41,254 bases of DNA from Desulfovibrio sp. DV (lineage in GTDB: Bacteria > Desulfobacterota > Desulfovibrionia > Desulfovibrionales > Desulfovibrionaceae). The stretch lies in contig NZ_MLBG01000029.1 in NCBI RefSeq assembly GCF_001936595.1, positions 1 to 41,254 on the forward strand, read 5' to 3'. The translations under genes and the position numbers were made by a program. Shown here in pieces: positions 26,562-34,494 of the stretch (its first letter is position 1; every line of letters starts with the position of its first letter). The notes below the pieces were generated by a model that saw only the letters and a list, made by a program, of their open reading frames with translations, was not told the DNA's origin and did no database searches.

Positions 26562-28625
26562 ATGGACAACCGCCTGCCCCGCCAAGCGCCCTGGTGGATC
26601 GGTCTATGCGCCGGGCTGGCCACGGTTTTGTTTCTTCCGCAGCTTTTTGCCGGCTCATTCCCGGCCCTCTACGGCACCGTCACCGGCCTGCTCCTCCTGG
26701 CTGTCTGGAAGTTTCCGGGTAACCGCCGGATCGCTTGCGGGCTTGCAGCCATGCTCGCCACCCTGGCCGCCCTGTCGCTTTGTCCGGCGGTCCTGGCCGA
26801 GGGCAGGGCTGCCCTGGCCGCCCTGCTGGCCAACAGCGTCCCCGCCTTGATAGACGGCCGCGAAACGGTCAAGATCTGGCTTGTGGCCCAGGGGCGCAGC
26901 CTCTACCCGGACATGGCCGGCTATCCCTATCTGGTGACCCTGTACACGCCGATCTACCATTCCCTGGCCGCTCTCGTCGCCCTGGCCGCCACGGCGGGCG
27001 ATGTCATTACAGCCGGTCATGTGGTCAGTTACGCCGGGTGGCTGGGACTGGCCTGCGTCATGGCCTGGATCATCCGCCGCCAATCGGCCAGTCGCGTCAT
27101 GGCTGCCATCGTGCCGTTGGCCTTTCTCACCGGTCCCTATCTGGCCGGCTATATGCTGCATATCCGCCCGGACCTCCTGGCCTGGTGTCTGGCCTTCGGG
27201 GCCGTGGGCCTCTTTGCCGCCAAGGCCGAGGCCGGCCCGTCGCGGGACTGGCCGGTGGCGGCCGCCCTGGCCATGACCGCTGCCCTTTTGACCAAACAGC
27301 AGACCCTGGCCGTGGCCTGCGGCCTCATCACGGTATGCCTGGTGCAACGCACCCATTTCGGGCTGTGCCTGCGCTTTGCCGGACTGGTCGGCGGCCTCGG
27401 GCTGGCGGCGGCGGCGGCCCTGTATTGGCTGACCGACGGAACCTTCCTGCTCCATACCGCCTGGTATCCGGCCCGTCTGGCGGCCGATCCGTCCATCACC
27501 AACCTGGACAACGCCTGGCCCAGGCTGGCTGCGTTTTGCCGCGTCTATTGGGGGCTTTTGGCCCTGTTTGCCCTGGCCCTGGTCCATGACCTGCGGCGAA
27601 GGACTCTCCCTCTGCTGGACTGGCTGGTCCTTATTCATGGGCCGTTTCTGGTCAAACTGGTCAGCACCTGGGGTGCGGACGAGAATTACTTCATCGGGCT
27701 TATCGGCCTTATGACCCTGCGCGTCGGCGTCTTTCTCGGCACTCTCGCTGCCAGCGGCCCGCGGCAGGCCGCCCTGGCCCTGGCGCTTCTTGTGCTGCTG
27801 TTGCCGACAAAGCCCCTGTCCTGGTCCGGCCCGGCAGCCGGGCAGGAGGGAATGGCTGTTTGGGAACAGGAGGCGCTGCGCCAGGCCGCGGGCAACCAGG
27901 ACACGCTGATCAACGCCGAAGGCGCTGCCCCGCTGCTGGCGGCCAACGGTTCCAGGCTCTTTTTCTTCGATGCCACGGAAACCCAGTTTTTCGAGAAAGT
28001 CGGCCTGTGGTCGTTTCGCGATTCGCAAATGGCCAAGGATATTGCCAGACGCCGATTTCCGGTCATCATCCTCAACCCGACCTTTCTCGATCCGCAACTG
28101 CTTCGCGCCGTGCAAAACACGTATGCCTTGGCTCGGCAATTGCCGGGCTACGCCATCTATGCCCCCAAAACCGGCGTCGTCCAGGTCCTGGCCGATGTCC
28201 TGGCCTCCTCGGACGACGGGCAGTCCGTGCGTCTGCTGCGGGCCGAAAACCTGGAAACCGGGACCGGTTTTGGCGCCCGCTTCACCGGACGTCGTCCGGA
28301 CGGCGCAACCGGCCCCGGCGAAGCCGTCTACGCAGTATCCGCCCCTTTTGTGGTCCAAAAGGCCGGGTTGACGCTTTTCCCCAAGGTGGCCGTCCTTGGC
28401 CCGGACAGTTTCATCGAAGCCGCCTGGTCTGCCGACGGGGTCACCTACCACCCGTTTCTGCGCTATGACGGCTCTGCCGCCGACAATGCCACAAACCTGT
28501 TTGAACCACGGCTCGAAGCCGCTTTCAGCCCGAACACGGCCTCGTTTTTCATCCGGCTCACCCTGTCCGGTGCCGCCAAGGTGTGGACCGGCGACAGCGC
28601 CCCCCTGCTCGTGACCCTGCAATGA
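26562..28625 (+). CDS. Large GT-C-like multi-pass membrane protein
   Basis: 687-residue protein with about ten hydrophobic helices in the first 420 residues and a soluble periplasmic-like domain after about 440. The sequence between helices, YPDMAGYPYLVTLYTPIYHSL and HIRPDLLAWCLAFGAVGLF, resembles the GT-C fold of polyprenyl-phosphate-sugar-dependent glycosyltransferases (the ArnT/GT39/GT87 type). I cannot name the acceptor or sugar. The C-terminal part has VAVLGPDSFIEAAWS and a beta-rich pattern. ATG at 26562 is preferred to the GTG just before it. It follows the tRNA terminator by about 120 bases and precedes a convergent YCII gene, with a hairpin in between. Confidence 0.7.
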   Translation: MDNRLPRQAPWWIGLCAGLATVLFLPQLFAGSFPALYGTVTGLLLLAVWKFPGNRRIACGLAAMLATLAALSLCPAVLAEGRAALAALLANSVPALIDGRETVKIWLVAQGRSLYPDMAGYPYLVTLYTPIYHSLAALVALAATAGDVITAGHVVSYAGWLGLACVMAWIIRRQSASRVMAAIVPLAFLTGPYLAGYMLHIRPDLLAWCLAFGAVGLFAAKAEAGPSRDWPVAAALAMTAALLTKQQTLAVACGLITVCLVQRTHFGLCLRFAGLVGGLGLAAAAALYWLTDGTFLLHTAWYPARLAADPSITNLDNAWPRLAAFCRVYWGLLALFALALVHDLRRRTLPLLDWLVLIHGPFLVKLVSTWGADENYFIGLIGLMTLRVGVFLGTLAASGPRQAALALALLVLLLPTKPLSWSGPAAGQEGMAVWEQEALRQAAGNQDTLINAEGAAPLLAANGSRLFFFDATETQFFEKVGLWSFRDSQMAKDIARRRFPVIILNPTFLDPQLLRAVQNTYALARQLPGYAIYAPKTGVVQVLADVLASSDDGQSVRLLRAENLETGTGFGARFTGRRPDGATGPGEAVYAVSAPFVVQKAGLTLFPKVAVLGPDSFIEAAWSADGVTYHPFLRYDGSAADNATNLFEPRLEAAFSPNTASFFIRLTLSGAAKVWTGDSAPLLVTLQ

Positions 28626-28661
28626 GCCGGGCCAAGGCCGTCATTTCCCCCAGAGCAGTAC

Positions 28662-28696
28662 AAAGGGCCGGGACACCATGCGTGCCCCGGCCCTTT
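28662..28696. terminator. Hairpin between convergent genes
   Basis: AAAGGGCCGGG (28662-28672) and CCCGGCCCTTT (28686-28696) form an 11-bp stem with a 13-base loop. The A/T ends could provide weak terminators for both strands. Confidence 0.65.
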
Positions 28697-28757
28697 GGCT
28701 ATTGGCGGGTCTGCCTTACACCATGCCGACAGATACCGGCAGTGGCGGCAAAGCGGA

Positions 28758-29045
28758 CTATTCAAGCATGGCCGACAGGTGTGGCGCAACCTTGCCCGGT
28801 ATGAATTCAATAATCTCGTAGCTGGCCGCACCTTCCCGGGCAAAGGGGTCCTCGGCCAAAGCCGTTTCCAGGACGGACCGGCTCCCGGCCCGGGCCAGGA
28901 TCACGCCGCCGGTGCGCGGCTCGCGCCGTCCCGAAGCCAGGAAAAGCCCGCGGGCGTAATTCTCGTCAAGATACCGGACATGGGCTTCAAGCAATGCATC
29001 AATCACTTCCAAAGGCTTTTGGTAAGTCAAAATCACGATGAACAC
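28758..29045 (-). CDS. YCII-family small protein
   Basis: 95 residues. Fold and pattern of the YciI/YCII family (ferredoxin-like): LTYQKPLEVIDALLEAHVRYLDENYARGLFLASGRREPRTGGVILA, then DPFAREGAASYEIIEFIPGKV. The conserved His in EAHVRYL and the Asp in the DPF segment are present. The function of most members is unknown; some act as small lyases or dehalogenases in aromatic metabolism. The start is GTG at 29045, supported by an AGGAGG at a 6-base spacing. It stands alone. Confidence 0.88.
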   Translation of the reverse strand: MFIVILTYQKPLEVIDALLEAHVRYLDENYARGLFLASGRREPRTGGVILARAGSRSVLETALAEDPFAREGAASYEIIEFIPGKVAPHLSAMLE

Positions 29046-29144
29046 GGCCGGCCTCCTTTTCCTTCAAAGAAGACTCGTATAACAAATCCGGGACGTAGGC
29101 GGCAACAAGGCTCCTGCCCAGAATCCACCCGGGAGAATCGGCCC

Positions 29145-29612
29145 ATGGAAAAAAGCGACCTCGACGACATCACCACCCTGCTCGACAGTCTCAAACTGGG
29201 CGCAGCCCTTGGCTGGGAAGAGGTGCGCAATATCGCCGGGTACATGCAGGTCAAAAGCTTCCCGGCCGGCACCACCATCATCCAGGAAGGCCGCAAGGCC
29301 ACCTCCCTGGCCTTTATCGAATCGGGCGTGGTCACCATCCAGAAAGAGGAAGCCGGGGGCTCGGAACGCCATATCATCGACCTCAGCCGGGACGCGGTCA
29401 TCGGTGAGGTGGCCTTCTTCGACAGCGAGCCGCGTTCGGCCACGGTGGTGGCCAGAACCGACGTCCGCCTGCTCATCCTCACCCGGGAGCGCTTTGACGA
29501 GCTGGCCGAGGTCAACCCGGCCCTGGCCATCAAAACCCTTTTCTATATCGGCCGGGTCCTCAGCCGCCGGTTGCGCCAGGTGACGGGCCGCTTTGTCGGC
29601 CTGCTGGCCTGA
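29145..29612 (+). CDS. Cyclic-nucleotide-binding-domain protein without HTH
   Basis: 155 residues, one cNMP-binding (CRP-like) domain: SFPAGTTIIQEGRKATSLAFIESGVVTIQKEE, GEVAFFDSEPRSATVVARTDVRLLILTRERF. The stretch GEVAFFDSEPRSATV is the phosphate-binding cassette, with GE and R-S-A intact, so a cyclic nucleotide could bind. No DNA-binding helix-turn-helix follows, so it is not a Crp transcription factor; it may regulate a partner protein. I chose ATG at 29145 (MEKSDLDD) because the upstream frame to 28695 overlaps the opposite-strand YCII gene. Function unknown. Confidence 0.82.
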   Translation: MEKSDLDDITTLLDSLKLGAALGWEEVRNIAGYMQVKSFPAGTTIIQEGRKATSLAFIESGVVTIQKEEAGGSERHIIDLSRDAVIGEVAFFDSEPRSATVVARTDVRLLILTRERFDELAEVNPALAIKTLFYIGRVLSRRLRQVTGRFVGLLA

Positions 29613-29711
29613 GTACGTCCTTTGCCGCCCCGGTCCCGCCCGGCCAGAGGCCGGGGCTGTCCGCGGCATTGCATCCCCTGGCTCTGGCGACGCACAGCCG
29701 CTCCACGAAAA

Positions 29712-29757
29712 AACGCCCGCTTCGCGCCTTGCTGCGGCAAGACGGGAAGCGGGCGTT
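29712..29757 (-). terminator. Rho-independent terminator after MCP
   Basis: Read on the minus strand, AACGCCCGCTTC pairs with GAAGCGGGCGTT around a 22-base loop and continues into TTTTTTCG (29713-29708). It ends the MCP transcript 18 bases past the stop. Confidence 0.82.
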
Positions 29758-29774
29758 CGGCAACAGGGGCGGTG

Positions 29775-31805
29775 TCAGGCCGGCAGGGCTGTCTGACCGA
29801 CCTCCAGGCCGGAAATCACGCTTTCAAGATCACGGGCCTGCCCGGCCAAGGCAGTCACCGCCCGGGACGACACGGCCATGGCTTCGGAAGTCTGGTTGGA
29901 AATGCGGCTTATTTCTTCGGCGGATTGGCGGATCTGTTCGGTGGTCGCCGATTGTTCCTCGGCGGCTGCGGCCATGGAACGGATCTGGTCCGAGGTGCGC
30001 GAGACGATGCCCACGATTTCCTGAAGCATGACTCCGGAGGCATTGGCCTTGTCGGTGCCGGCGGCAATGGCCCGGCTGGTCTCGTCGGTCTTGGCGCTGT
30101 TTTTGCGTACGCTTTGTTGCATGGTGGTGATAAATCCGGCCACATCCTTGGTGGCGGCCATGGTTTTTTCAGCCAGCTTGCGCACCTCGTCGGCCACCAC
30201 GGCAAAACCACGTCCCGCCTCCCCGGCCCGGGCGGCTTCGATGGCGGCATTGAGGGCCAGCAGATTGGTCTGATCGGCAATATCGGCAATGACGCCCATG
30301 ATCTTGCCAATGCCGTCAGCCTGGCCGCCCAGGTCGTCCATATCCCGGCGCAGTTCCTCGGCCAGTTGATTGACATTGCGGATGGACTGCACCACCTCGG
30401 AGACCATTGCCGCTCCAGCCGTGGCCTTGCCCCGGGCGTCATCAGCCAGGGAAGCGGCGGCCGAGGCGTTTTTGGCCACTTCCATGACTGCGGCGTTCAT
30501 GGCGTCCATGGCCAGGGCTGTCTCGCCGATACGTTCCTTCTGGGCCGAGGTGCCCTGCTCCACGCTGTCCACTTGGCGCGACAGGGCTTCGGTCTCCTGG
30601 GCCAGGGTATCGGCGATGGATTTGGCCTCCTGGGCCGTCTCCAGCATCCGGCCGGTCTGCTCGCGCATGACGGCCTCGCTGCGGCGCAGTTCGGTAAAAT
30701 CGGAATAGACGCACAGCGCTCCCATAAGCTTGCCGTTGATGGCATTGTAAAGGACCGTGGCATCGATCAGGACATTCCGCTTGCTTCCTTTGTGGGAAAT
30801 AAGCTCAACTTCTTTGCGTATTGGCCGATTTTCGGCCATGGCCTGCCCAAGTACGGTCTTGCGGCCCGCCTCGCCGTAAAAGAACTCCGCCACATTGCGT
30901 CCGTAATAGGCTTCAGGGCGTCCCGCCTGCTCAAGGAGCTGCATGAGGGTGTCGTTGGTCAGGCGCAGATTCTCGACGGTGTCCACCACTACAAAGGGTG
31001 TGGCCATGCCGGCTACGATCCCCTGGTAGTAGCCCAGGGAATCTTCGAGGTTGCGCACCATGCTCTGCAACGAACCGCTTATGGCTTCGAATTCGCGCGG
31101 CAACCCGGTCCTCGGGCTTGAGGTGAAGTCCCCGGTGGCGATGGTGCGGGCATAGGTGATAAGCGCCTCGGCACCGCCCGACACGCCACGAATGAGCCAG
31201 GTGATCAAGGCCACCAGCACAAGCACGGACAACAGGGCGAAGATCAGAAACATCCGAAAGACCGACTTTTCTCCCTCCTGGATGGCGTCAAGATTGGCCT
31301 TGGACACCTTCTGCTGCACGGCAATGGCCTCCAGAACGGTTTTTTTGACGGCGCGCCACAGCGGTGTTTCGTCGGAATTGAGCAACTGCACTGCTTTGAC
31401 CGTTTCTCCGGCAGTGGCCATGTCCATGAGCTTGCGTTTCAGCACATGGCTGGCATCCCAATTCGGCAACATGCCCTTCAGCGTCGCGGCCATGTCACCC
31501 GTAGCCAGGGCTGACGCCGCGGCCAGGGCCTCCCGGAACTGTTTGTCGGCCTGGGTGTAATTATCACGCGCCTTCTGGTCAGTGGAGTTGAGTATGACGT
31601 TTCGGGTCGCCTGTTCAGTCTGCAGGCCTTGAGCATAGACATCCTGAAGATGGTAGAGTAATGGCCCGTCAATGGCACTGACATTTTCCAGATAGCCAAG
31701 CATTCTGTTCTGCTGTATATACAATAGAGCAAGAGTCAGTGTTGCTCCAACAACACTTGCAATGCCAAGCGTCATCAAAAGTGATTTCAAGCTTAATCGG
31801 TTCAT
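29775..31805 (-). CDS. Transmembrane methyl-accepting chemotaxis protein with PAS
   Basis: Chemoreceptor of 676 residues. Membrane segment at about 9-30, periplasmic four-helix-type domain to about 183, second segment at about 184-206, HAMP at 207-255, a PAS domain at about 260-375 ([32 protein letters not shown]), and the MCP signalling domain with the canonical tip [34 protein letters not shown] at about 516-549. No C-terminal pentapeptide tether is seen. ATG at 31805 (MNRLSLKSL) has GGAGGAAGGA just before it, so I use it rather than the longer frame to 31910. The PAS domain could add a redox or ligand sensor. Confidence 0.95.
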   Translation of the reverse strand: MNRLSLKSLLMTLGIASVVGATLTLALLYIQQNRMLGYLENVSAIDGPLLYHLQDVYAQGLQTEQATRNVILNSTDQKARDNYTQADKQFREALAAASALATGDMAATLKGMLPNWDASHVLKRKLMDMATAGETVKAVQLLNSDETPLWRAVKKTVLEAIAVQQKVSKANLDAIQEGEKSVFRMFLIFALLSVLVLVALITWLIRGVSGGAEALITYARTIATGDFTSSPRTGLPREFEAISGSLQSMVRNLEDSLGYYQGIVAGMATPFVVVDTVENLRLTNDTLMQLLEQAGRPEAYYGRNVAEFFYGEAGRKTVLGQAMAENRPIRKEVELISHKGSKRNVLIDATVLYNAINGKLMGALCVYSDFTELRRSEAVMREQTGRMLETAQEAKSIADTLAQETEALSRQVDSVEQGTSAQKERIGETALAMDAMNAAVMEVAKNASAAASLADDARGKATAGAAMVSEVVQSIRNVNQLAEELRRDMDDLGGQADGIGKIMGVIADIADQTNLLALNAAIEAARAGEAGRGFAVVADEVRKLAEKTMAATKDVAGFITTMQQSVRKNSAKTDETSRAIAAGTDKANASGVMLQEIVGIVSRTSDQIRSMAAAAEEQSATTEQIRQSAEEISRISNQTSEAMAVSSRAVTALAGQARDLESVISGLEVGQTALPA

Positions 31806-31931
31806 TCCTTCCTCCTGGCTGGCCTCGGGGACAGCAAATGACGCAGGCAACGCTCTCGCGCGCCGAACTTGCACAGCTTGCCGGAGAAAACGGCAAACAT
31901 GTTTCATCAATGTATTTTACGACATAATTTA

Positions 31932-31949
31932 TTGCCAATTTATTGGCAA
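31932..31949. promoter_or_regulatory. Palindrome upstream of the MCP
   Basis: TTGCCAA TTTA TTGGCAA, a perfect 7-bp inverted repeat about 130 bases before the MCP start, in AT-rich DNA. It could be an operator; the role is inferred. Confidence 0.35.
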
Positions 31950-32304
31950 CAGGCAAGATTACTTGGGAAAATCATCACAATTCGCCCCGTTGCATTTTTT
32001 CTGATTGCACAAGATCTTGTGACATTATGAACAATCATCAAAAACAGCAGGTTCCGGCTTGACCAAGAGCAGAACGAAATAACCTCGCAGTCTCGAGTTG
32101 TACTGCTGTTGCGAACGCCATTCATTGCGAAATGTATGTGCCATAGTGAAAAACAGAATTATTTAGCAAAATTTTTTTGTGTTAAATACATACAGGACAA
32201 ATATCAGGAAGAAGTAACTGTAATAACTACGTTTAGCATCCATCTATCGCTTCTTTCGGCAGATCACCCCTCTATTGATCGAGCCTCTGTCCGCTACTTT
32301 CCGT

Positions 32305-32564
32305 CTATTGGTCTCCAAAACGAGACTTAATCTCCCAGTCTAAGCGCTCACTGCCGCAGCTTGCCTTCTCGAAAATATACAACGACCGGCCTGTCGCCAG
32401 CCATTTTGACCGCTTGAGAACAATCAGGGTATCGGTCTCGGCCACAGCCTCGGGAACTCTTTCGTAACATCAAACATAACCCCCATGGAGGCCGAAAATA
32501 GCATTGGACAGTGTCTGTTCAGAGCGGCTCCAGCCTTTTGCATAACCCAAAATTTCAGGCCATC
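32305..32564 (-). pseudogene. Decayed gene fragment in AT-richer region
   Basis: Minus-strand reading gives coding-like pieces in two frames. WPEILGYAKGWSRSEQTLS and NAIFGLHGG in the first, then FDVTKEFP in another, then EAVAETDTLIVLKRSKWLA and TGRSLYIFEKASCGSERL with DWEIKSRFGDQ and a stop at 32305. The frame shifts out and back within about 30 bases, and a stop precedes the first piece. It looks like the C-terminal part of a real gene that has decayed. I do not recognise the family. The region 31911-32600 is visibly richer in A/T than the rest of the window and otherwise holds nothing I can support. Confidence 0.5.
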
Positions 32565-32620
32565 AGACATCATATAGTCACGATTCCAGAAAAATAATGA
32601 CCGCACGGGCTACAAGCATC

Positions 32621-32643
32621 GCGCGGGTGGATTGCACCCGCGC
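32621..32643. repeat. Perfect hairpin in intergenic region
   Basis: GCGCGGGTG (32621-32629) and CACCCGCGC (32635-32643) with the loop GATTG. No T-run on either strand. Bases 32644-32944 hold no other recognisable feature before the lipoprotein gene. Confidence 0.55.
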
Positions 32644-32944
32644 AACCAACAAACAAGTGAGCCAGGGCGCGGGGATACGAGTTGTTTTTACTCTGGAGCG
32701 TTTCTTGGCAAACACCGGCCACGCCTTTGGCGGGGTCCACCGAATCGTGTTCGCGGAATGCCTTTTTGCGCCTGGACCGGGATTTTATCTGCAAAAAATG
32801 CTTTCCGGACCGGGTTGCAAACGGTAAGGAAGAAGAAAGATTGTCCGGATATGATCGGCAATCTTCGACATGGCCTGCCCCATTTTTTTTGCGCACACCC
32901 AGTCGCCGGCCTGGCCGGCCAAGGCGATGCAAGGAGTTTTGCCC

Positions 32945-33190
32945 ATGCGCCGATTCATCCCCCTGCTGCTTTTGGCCGTGGCCCTGGCCACCGGTTGCAC
33001 CCGTCCGCCCTATGCCAAACCCGGCGCGGAACTCTCTGCCGTGGAAGACGACTACACGGACTGCTACAGCCAGGCTTCGCTTGCGGTGAACACGCCGCCG
33101 TTTCCTGACCGGCCCTTGTCCGTGGTTGACAGCGATGCCGATGCCTGCATGAAGGAACGGGGTTACGCGTCCAAAATCCGGATGTTTTAG
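32945..33190 (+). CDS. Small putative lipoprotein
   Basis: 81 residues: basic start MRRF, hydrophobic core LLLLAVALA, and lipobox LATGC with Cys18 as the lipid-attached residue. The mature part is small, with three further cysteines (DCYSQ and DACMKERGY regions), and ends MKERGYASKIRMF. AAGGAG ahead of the ATG fixes the start. The function is unknown; it lies 51 bases upstream of tmRNA. The sequence between them carries the tmRNA promoter and a weak hairpin TCCCCC/GGGGGA. Confidence 0.72.
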   Translation: MRRFIPLLLLAVALATGCTRPPYAKPGAELSAVEDDYTDCYSQASLAVNTPPFPDRPLSVVDSDADACMKERGYASKIRMF

Positions 33191-33202
33191 GGATTCTCCC
33201 CC

Positions 33203-33230
33203 TTGCGCTTCGGGGGAAAAGCGTTACATT
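33203..33230 (+). promoter_or_regulatory. Sigma-70-type promoter for tmRNA
   Basis: TTGCGC (33203-33208), a 16-base spacer, TACATT (33225-33230), with the RNA start expected a few bases later at about 33237-33242. Confidence 0.55.
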
Positions 33231-33241
33231 GTCCTTTCGAC

Positions 33242-33599
33242 GGGGGTGCCCTGGTTTCGACGGGGATAGTGAAGCCCTGGTTGCAGGCCGAGGTGCCGCG
33301 AGGCCTCGTAAAACACGCGGCAACTGGTTAACTGCCAACGACTACGACTACGCTCTGGCTGCTTAATTGACAGTCAGCGTTCCATCAGCTGACGCCTGAT
33401 ACGCTGGACCGGAACGCCAAACCCCATCAGGCTGGCGCGAACCCTCGTCCGTTGGGGTAAGCTCGAGACAATAGACGGACTGGCCGGAGGCGGCCCGGCC
33501 GAAAGGCCTGCCCGAGGCGAGATTGTTTTTCGGTCTAAGCCTGTAGACGCCTGGAGTGGAGCATTCTCGGACGGGGGTTCGATTCCCCCACCTCCACCA
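33242..33599 (+). ncRNA. ssrA: Transfer-messenger RNA
   Basis: Rescues stalled ribosomes and tags the nascent protein for degradation. The 5' end GGGGGTG pairs with the 3' CACCTCC, and the 3' end is the tRNA-like GGGGGTTCGATTCCCCCACCTCCACCA. The tag coding region is GCC (33334) to TAA (33364-33366), giving ANDYDYALAA, with the usual YALAA end. About 358 bases including CCA. A terminator follows. Confidence 0.96.
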
Positions 33600-33649
33600 A
33601 CCCCGCATGTAACGTAACGAGATAACGTCCAGAAGACCAAGAATTTCAA

Positions 33650-33689
33650 GGAAAAGCCGGTACCGCAAGGTTCCGGCTTTTCCGTTTTT
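33650..33689 (+). terminator. Rho-independent terminator after tmRNA
   Basis: GGAAAAGCCGG pairs with CCGGCTTTTCC, extended by TACC/GGTT around GCAA, and GTTTTT follows. Confidence 0.88.
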
Positions 33690-33710
33690 GCCCGGGGACA
33701 GCCGACACAC

Positions 33711-33756
33711 CCGGGCAACCGGGCGGGAACTGGAATGCGGCGCGAAGGTTGCCCGG
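33711..33756. repeat. Inverted repeat in the 3' flank of tmRNA
   Basis: CCGGGCAACC (33711-33720) and GGTTGCCCGG (33747-33756) are perfect 10-bp arms about 26 bases apart. Position between tmRNA and the next gene; no integrase is seen, so I do not call an attachment site. Confidence 0.5.
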
Positions 33757-33885
33757 AAGTTCATGGCCACGCAAAACCAGGGACAAAAAGCCGCCTGCCG
33801 CTTCCCCTTTTCCTACCCGCCTTCGTCACGTCCCAAAGAGACTGCGCGTGCGGCCGGATACTTTCCCACATTTTCCCAAAAGGCC

Positions 33886-33915
33886 TTGATAAAATACGAC
33901 AGCAGGACGTATGTT
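33886..33915 (+). promoter_or_regulatory. Possible promoter for the secreted protein gene
   Basis: TTGATA (33886-33891), an 18-base spacer and TATGTT (33910-33915), about 50 bases before the start codon at 33964. Confidence 0.45.
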
Positions 33916-33963
33916 CCCGGCATAGTTCTCACCACGTAACTCGCAAGCCAAGTAGGTCCCATC

Positions 33964-34476
33964 ATGCGTACCGCCCGTTTTCACCCAACCCTGCCATCGG
34001 TCCGCAAGCTGTCGCTTGTCGTGTGTTTGTCGCTTCTCCTGGCCTGCGCCTTCTGCCTGGTCCCGGGCCAGGCACAGGCTGACGAACTCGGAAAACCGGT
34101 CGGACGGGTGACCATGGAATTTGGCCAGGGAGGGTTCGTGCTCAGCGCCTCAGGCGGCAAGGGGACATTGACTTTCAAAGGCCGCAAGTACGCCTTCAAG
34201 GTCGGCGGCGTGGGCCTGGGAGGGCTTGGCGTATCGAAGATTAACGCTTCTGGCGAAGTCTATGGCCTCAAACGCATTGAAGACTTCCCCGGTGGTTTTA
34301 TCCAGGCTCACGCCGGCTACGCTGCGGTCGAGGGCAAGGGCGTCTTGTGGCTTGAAAATACCAACGGCGTTGTCATGAAGCTGCGCTCCACCAGCAAGGG
34401 ATTGTCGCTCAATCTGGGCGCTGAAGGGCTCAAGATTGAAATGGGCCACATCACGAAGAGCAAGCCCAGAGGGTAA
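33964..34476 (+). CDS. Secreted Gly-rich protein of unknown function
   Basis: 170 residues with a cleavable signal peptide (MRTARF... LSLVVCLSLLLACAFCLVPGQAQA). The mature part is beta-rich: EFGQGGFVLSASGGKGTLTFKGRKYAFKVGGVGLGGLGVSKINASGEVYGL, FPGGFIQAHAGYAAVEGKGVLWLENTNGVVMKLRSTSKGLSLNLGAEGLKIEM. I recall similar short secreted sequences from proteobacteria but cannot assign a named family. The stretch GVGLGGLGVSKI suggests a repetitive beta-sheet. It is the only gene in its transcript direction here. A role in the periplasm or outer membrane is likely from the signal peptide, nothing more. Confidence 0.75.
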   Translation: MRTARFHPTLPSVRKLSLVVCLSLLLACAFCLVPGQAQADELGKPVGRVTMEFGQGGFVLSASGGKGTLTFKGRKYAFKVGGVGLGGLGVSKINASGEVYGLKRIEDFPGGFIQAHAGYAAVEGKGVLWLENTNGVVMKLRSTSKGLSLNLGAEGLKIEMGHITKSKPRG

Positions 34477-34494
34477 CCGCTCCCCCTGTCAGGA

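Noticed and set aside
26655-28622. A 655-residue open frame antisense to the GT-C-like gene
   Set aside because: Gln/Gly/Arg-rich translation with no hydrophobic pattern or motif; the plus-strand protein has clear membrane segments.
31805-31980. A sigma-28 promoter for the MCP
   Set aside because: TAAA and GCCG elements exist but are about 21 bases apart instead of about 15.
32109-32330. A 73-residue open frame in the AT-rich region
   Set aside because: No ribosome-binding site, no codon pattern and no recognisable sequence; overlaps the decayed gene on the other strand.
33242-33599. tmRNA or tRNA as an integration site for a genomic island
   Set aside because: No integrase, transposase or direct attachment repeats were seen near either RNA gene.
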